Below are positions 58,480 through 64,000 of a stretch of DNA of 64,000 bases, piece by piece. Position 1 is the stretch's first letter, and the number at the start of each line of letters is the position of its first letter. Origin of the DNA: Nymphaea colorata (taxonomy: Eukaryota > Streptophyta > Magnoliopsida > Nymphaeales > Nymphaeaceae); NCBI RefSeq assembly GCF_008831285.2, contig NC_045140.1, forward strand, positions 1,343,528-1,407,527, given 5' to 3'. Position numbers and translations under genes: made by a program. The notes under the pieces are model-generated. The model ran no database searches. It was not told the origin of the DNA and worked only from the letters and a program-made list of their open reading frames with translations.

Positions 58480-61400
58480 ATGAGTCTCTTGAGAAATTTC
58501 GGCCGGATCTTGATACCTCAGGCCGTCGTCTCACGCGGGTCCTCCTTTTTTCCCCGTCTGTTTGGCCCCCATTTGCCTTCTTTTTCTTCTCCTTCCTTCT
58601 TGCAGCAGCAGTCGAGGGGAATCCGGGTGAAGGTGATAAATGGTAACCTGGAGCAGGCAATCCAGGTGATGCAGAGGAAGATGGTTTCTAGCGGCATGGA
58701 GAGGCTCATCAGAAGAGCCCCTACCCACCATCTGAAGAACTCAGACAAGCGAATCCTGGCTCAGAAGAACTTGCAGAAAAGGATCAAGTCGCAGGATTTG
58801 GCGAGGAAGCTTAGGACCATTTTGATCAAGAAAGTCAGGTATCATCAAAGCGTCTGTGGTTTTTCATCTATCTAGACTGAGATCTTTACTTTTTACTGTC
58901 TATTATTTTCTAACTAAATTTTATGGTTCCCAAGCTCGCGGGTTTTGAGCACGAGGTTGTTCACGTAAGCCGCCAGTTACTTTCTCTGGCGGCTTTGTTA
59001 ATTTGGGAACTGGTAAAGGATCAAGGTAAAGCGCAAAAACGTAAGAGGAGAAGTGAAAGAGAAGAAAGAATTAGTTTATGGAACTAAATTTTATGGTTGC
59101 CAAGCTTCCGGGTTTTGAGCACGAGGTTGTTCACGTAAGCCGCCAGTGTCCTTCTCTAGCGGCTTTGTTAATGTGGGAACTGGTAAAGGATCTAGGTAAT
59201 GCGAAAAACGTAAGAGGAGAAGTGAAGGAAAAGAAAGAATTAGTTTGTAGTTTGTAGGAATTTCGCTATTAGTAGCTTCTTTCCAATTGATTCCTCTAGA
59301 ATTATGATTATCCGTATGATAAATCAAGAAGTCCAAATTGCCAGTTACAACGCCAAATTGCCCTGCAGGATCCTTCACCTCATCGTATACTGCCGTTCAT
59401 TTGATTTCTCCATAATTTTACTGGTACATGACTCATACTCCTAAGTCATCCTGACTCATCTGGGTTCCTAGCAATCCATCCTAGGTCGGAGCGAAGTAAA
59501 CTAATTATTCACGAACTACTTAGTTAATTATTTCATTTTGCTAGGTTGATCACCCACCTTAGCCTTAATCACTTCAAAGCCTGTCATCACACTTAAGCAA
59601 AATTAGGGGCTTATACCAAACATAAAAAATAATGTCCTTCACCTAGGTCGGTAACCTTGTCCTAGCTCTTTACTCAGTTGGGTCCAATCAGCCACCAAGC
59701 ATAGGAATATATTTATCATGGAGCTGGGTGACCAGTTAGCCTAGCATCCATACCCAAAGTATTTGGGACATAGACACCTAGTCATTTATTTGATCCAAGC
59801 TAAACTTTCATAGACACCTAGCTTTAAGCTCATTTGAGGCCTGATAAGTCTCCAAGGCCATTCTGGATAGACCTTCATGTCATCTTTAGTAGTACATCTG
59901 TGTAACCTAGCATAAGATATTTCCATACATAGAAGGCGCCATTTCATTAAAGAAAATTCCTGCTCATTTGTTAATTGTTAGCCGTTACCTCAATTTTCCT
60001 TATAGATATTTTATTTTTATTAAAAACTATCACCTCTAGATTTCTAAGAAGCCCTCATGTACCTCAACTGAAAAATGAACAAAAGAAATATGCTCTCTGC
60101 AAACTTGCTCATGATTTCATTTATGGGACAGAACCTGAAACCGAACTTCTCCATGCCTCACTTAGTGTAATATGCTTTTTATTTTTGATAAGTTCTCCAT
60201 ATTTTAGTTAGACTTTAACCTTATTGTTTGACATACATTTGACTACCATAGAACGTGAAGCTTACACGGTTATACCAACAAACATGAAACTGAGATAACA
60301 TAACTTAAAAGTTAAAACTAGTTAATTTCCTCCCTCCACCTTAAGCATCTCCTTTATTATTAGTGGCCATACTTAGGCCTTCTTCCAACTTGCTAAAATA
60401 ATACATGAAAACAGATTAGAGCAAGGTGTATAAGATTCAAAACCAGTGAATCTGCAATAACAGGCATTCTTGTCAATTTTGAGATGAATAGTTACAACAT
60501 GTGTTGGGGGGCTTGAGAATAGTCTTATATCCAAGTTTTTGGAAATCCCAAGGAGTTTAAGGACGTGTATACATGACATAAGCTGTTCTGGTTCATAGTC
60601 CTTTAACTGCAAACTGAATGCGACTATGGTTAGCTTAGGATCTGCCATACTGGGCACTTTGGTCAGTTTTGATCACGTCCTTACATTTGGAAGGCTGCAC
60701 TTTCCTGAATGGAATTGGTTAGCATTAACCCAACAATATGTGCTGTTGAGTGAGGATAGATATGCAGTGTCATGCTTGAGCAAAAACATGTTGCACAAAG
60801 CATTAGTTTGTTTTTGTTTTTGAAGAACCAGACAGACCCTAACACCTTCCTGATGTGGATGACTTTGTTCCCCGAGTGTGATTCAAGCACCAATCTTGAT
60901 GATTCTTGGATCCAGCAGTTGCTTGTTGCCTTGTCATGGTATGCTGTTATTTCAAGGTGAATTCCCCCAATATAACTGGAAAGCATTTTTGTGTAACTGA
61001 GGGTAGAAAAGTATTATCAGTATATATCTATGTATTTAAGGTATATACATTTTTAAAAACTATATATCTTTATAAAAATTATATATCTTTTGTGTGAGAA
61101 ACCAGACTGGGTGTGCCATTCGATATTTTGTCCTTACCATGCCTCCATGCTTTGAGTACCACACTAAATGCTTGCAACTTCTGATTGTTGCATGTTTTCT
61201 ATCACACAGTTGTTCAGTCAAATCCCTCCTCAGAAACCTCAACTTTATGTGGCGTATAAATATGATCTTACTTCTGAAAACATTTTTTTTTAACAGCATT
61301 CACCAATAGAAACTTGTAGGTGCCTGCAACTCTCCCCTTCTTGACATTGTGGCTTTCATTAAAGAATTGTCAAACAAGTTCTTTGCAGCTAACGTGAATT

Positions 61401-62459
61401 GCTTCTGACATCCAAAAATGAATTCTGAAGCTGTGAACATCTGCTTTGGATATCACCAACTTAGTCACTCTTTTATACCCCCATTTATCTCTCCACCAGG
61501 ATCAAGTAATCCAAAGTCCATTAAAACAACCACAGCTTAGTTGGTGCCAAAAGTGAAACTACCTTCAAGGCTTCAACCTGTTGTCGGGCTGCAATTTTGG
61601 ATTTGAACATGAAACCACTCACACCATCAGGGTTTGGTTTCAAAAAATCAAATGCAAGTCCAAACCTGCTTAGATTAGATCCCATTAAGTTGGATGTAGG
61701 GAAGCCTGCTCTGAGCCAAGCCCGAACTTGTGACATCCTTATGTTCAATTGAGCTATGGTATAAGTGAAAATAGTAACTGCATCTGGAGATCACGTTTGG
61801 GGCATTTTTTTAGTACATGACAAGTGGTCATCTGACATACTCAGAAACTCCAACTCCATTTCTTTTTCTAAATCCTTCAATGCTGGATCTGTCCTCCTTA
61901 ATGCAACTTTCTGCCTTGGCTCAATCCTAGCAGCAAGAATTATTTTCACCATATATGTGGCTACTTCCGTGAGAATTGAGACTAGGCACATCTGGTCTTT
62001 CTAAGTTGTTAGTATGTTACAACCCGGATGAAGGGCTATTGTGGTTTAGCAACATACGAAGGTAAAATGGGTGGCAGCCTGATTCTGTTCCTTTGATGAA
62101 CATGATGGTTAGGTGCATGTTGTGAGTTCAGATGCAGTTACTCAGGCATTGAAGGCCCTGCTCTCGTCCACTTGCAGCAGAGTTTTGAAGTTCATTGTAG
62201 TTTCAGAAAAGCAACCAACAGATTGTCGTGATTGTTGTCCTTTAGTTTCTTGTATTTTTTATGTGGCATTTCTTACTCCCTGAAAGGATCTATTAAATAA
62301 GAGAAAATTTAGACTAACAAAATAAGTGTTATGAATTTGGGGAGATAGAATGTCCGGATGATGGACACTCTCTTTGGGGATCTAATATTTGTTCCTGATG
62401 TATGGATTTTTTACCTCATGTTATACTGATTGGACTGTCAATGCTGCAGGGGCCTTTGA
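58480..62459 (+). CDS. Organellar (mitochondrial-type) ribosomal protein bS21, two exons
   Basis: Exon 1 (58480-58838) encodes residues 1-119 and two bases of codon 120. The donor is AG|GTATCA. The inferred second exon (62450-62459) starts after TGCTGCAG and adds only the end of an Arg codon, Gly, Leu and a stop, giving 122 residues. Residues about 47-120 are a complete bS21 domain with the typical GIRVKVINGNLEQAI start, an MQRKM segment and a very basic KRIKSQDLARKLR tail. bS21 sits on the small ribosomal subunit near the 3' end of the 16S-type rRNA and helps initiation. The first 45 residues are rich in Ser, Phe and Arg with few acidic residues, as in a mitochondrial presequence. Without splicing the frame would read 11 extra residues (YHQSVCGFSSI) and stop, so the alternative ending is possible. 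Confidence 0.85.
58912..59251. repeat. Tandem duplication of a 170-bp unit in the bS21 intron
   Basis: Unit 1 (58912-59081) and unit 2 (59082-about 59251) share AACTAAATTTTATGGTT, GGGTTTTGAGCACGAGG, TTCACGTAAGCCGCC and GTAAGAGGAGAAGTGAA. They differ at several bases (for example AGTTACTTTCTCT versus AGTGTCCTTCTCT). CCGCCAG and CTGGCGGC pair within unit 1, and the second unit has one change. Non-coding. Confidence 0.85.
59252..62449 (+). other. Bulk of the presumed bS21 intron
   Basis: Within this span the minus-strand frames at 61521-61748 and 61791-61991 have protein-like composition (for example ALKDLEKEMELEFLSMSDDH) and may be a decayed gene. Otherwise there is no recognised feature. Confidence 0.35.
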
Positions 62460-64000
62460 GGATATTTCAGATGGCATGAAAGGGATAATTTGTCACACCA
62501 GGTGATTGGCTCCTTTTCTCCTGAGCCATTTGCACTTTCTGACCTTATCAATTTACACCTCAGGAAAGCAACTGTGTCTTTGATTGAAATTTTGTTTTTT
62601 GTCTTGATTTGTAATAAGTTTAAGCCACTGCTTACCAACCACACATATTAGCTGGTCATTGGGCTTCAATGGAATGAATGTATGGGAACATCTAGGCAGC
62701 CTAGATACATTCACGAAATCACATATTCATTAGTCTAATTTGGCCTGCCAAAATTAGGAAAATTATTCTATCAAATGTAGGTTACTGAAACAGATTGTGT
62801 GATTATATGTAAAGGGCTGTCTGCTGGTTGCACTTGCATAAGGTTTCCCATGACGTGTCGATTTGCATATTCGTCCATAGGTCAAATCAAGTATGTAATT
62901 ATTGGAATAATTGTTGGAGACTCAAATGATGGATAGGCAAGCATGATAACTTATATGTTGATCTATATCTCCATGAATCTAGGAACTTTTGCTTGCATTG
63001 TATTATCGATCAAAGTGATGGATTCACCTGGTATGTGGACCTGGCTGGAATGTGCACTTAATAAACTTGTTTCTAATACGAAGAAATTGCCCAATTTATA
63101 TTGTCTTGGTATCGTAAAACCCAGTAGTTAGGTTCTTCAACTCCAAAGCCTATGCCTGCTTAAGCTTGTGCAGGGAGTCGTGACCATAATATTTGGGCTC
63201 TGACTGCTTTCCTGACAGTCAAAGCCCATCCCACTGCACCAACCCCCTTGGCTCTATGATATGCAAATATAAGCTCTGAAATCGGTACAATATGTTCCTA
63301 AGATAGCTGCAGAGGGAAGAATTGCATTCTGGTGCTATATGGTTTGCTGCCAGTAGGAGTTGCTGTTTTTCTATTTTTATTCATCAATTGATTGAATGTG
63401 TGCACAATCATAAACCACGGAACATTTGATGATATGAAAAATGTCTGCACTGGTAAAATGGAAAGTTGATGCCTTGGTTATTTGGTGTTTCCCATGATCA
63501 CATATACTTTGTTCATCTTAGAAGTTTCATTCACAAAAGGGCTTCTAGATCGTCTTTTCCTCCTGCTCCATGCCACCACCCCCCGAGTGCTTGGGGTGTG
63601 ATCCCCACACACACTAATAGAGGAATGGGAATGGTTCATCCTCAGACTAACTAAAGAAGTGGAAAATCAAATCTAGTATAGCCAGATTATGGAACAAGGC
63701 GATTTTTTGCGGGACCTGCAATATGAAACTAAATCATCATTTTCACTTTGAATGGTAAAACTGGGCCAAGTCAATTTCTCATTGTACAATATCGTGATAA
63801 CTGATGCTTATGACTTTTAGAAAATAATGCTCTTAGAGAACTCAAAGAATGTGAGAAATTGGAGGTTGAGTTGAGTATGAACTCAAATATTACGAGAAAT
63901 TTTAGCTGGATGTGGAGTATAATTTTATGGTTTAAATTCATGTGTTATGTTCTGCGGTGCTTCGACATATGGTTTACCTGCATGCGTTTGGCCGGTAGGG
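62460..64000. other. 3' UTR of bS21 and intergenic sequence to the window end
   Basis: If the second exon is right, the first few hundred bases are its 3' UTR. Frames at 62943-63131 and 63466-63654 lack domains. No repeat structure was noticed. Confidence 0.35.

Noticed and set aside
58241-58660. Minus-strand 139-residue frame opposite bS21
   Set aside because: It is the antisense shadow of the bS21 leader and first exon.

Overview
This window looks like nuclear DNA from a flowering plant. It is AT-rich, with intron-bearing genes far apart, long TA, GA and CT microsatellites and many degenerate transposable elements. The genes match plant families: a BED zinc finger/hAT-type protein, a plant ABHD17-like hydrolase with a basic Ser/Asp tail, an intronless JINGUBANG-type WD40 gene and an organellar S21 ribosomal protein. 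The WD40 genes are much richer in G+C than their surroundings, which would fit a monocot, magnoliid or early-diverging lineage, but I cannot name the species. I found no CRISPR array, rRNA gene, convincing tRNA gene or bacterial operon.

Layout. 1-870: a short 72-bp tandem repeat in possible coding sequence of unknown identity. 873-3767 (minus): a four-coding-exon gene for a 789-residue hAT-transposase-like protein, probably domesticated. 4.0-17.2 kb: intergenic, with microsatellites, MITE-like elements, a possible LTR fragment and a nearly complete TRIM mini-retrotransposon (14.58-15.03 kb). 17.68-24.03 kb (plus): a five-exon ABHD17-like hydrolase whose 3.4-kb last intron holds a hAT-type MITE with an exact 8-bp target duplication and a G-quadruplex-prone G tract. 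24.0-34.3 kb: gene-poor, with repeats. 34.4-57.6 kb: an old direct duplication of about 17-18 kb. Copy 1 carries an intact WD40 gene (38.57-39.82 kb). Copy 2 carries its broken paralogue (54.80-56.61 kb), which has a frameshift, a stop codon and a 776-bp minus-strand Ty1/copia remnant in its reading frame. Between them lie a second TRIM, a long hairpin-forming inverted repeat (48.73-49.41 kb) and an 85-bp minisatellite (52.58-53.00 kb). 58.48-62.46 kb (plus): a two-exon gene for a probably mitochondrial bS21. Its last three codons appear to lie beyond a 3.6-kb intron.

The four main genes have unrelated cellular roles and do not form a pathway. The most interesting content is evolutionary: a possibly domesticated transposase, a tandem duplication in which one gene copy died partly by retrotransposon insertion, several small non-autonomous element families, and a hairpin locus that may make small RNAs. 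Exon boundaries were worked out by hand from GT/AG sites and reading phase. Family names come from recognised motifs, not database searches.
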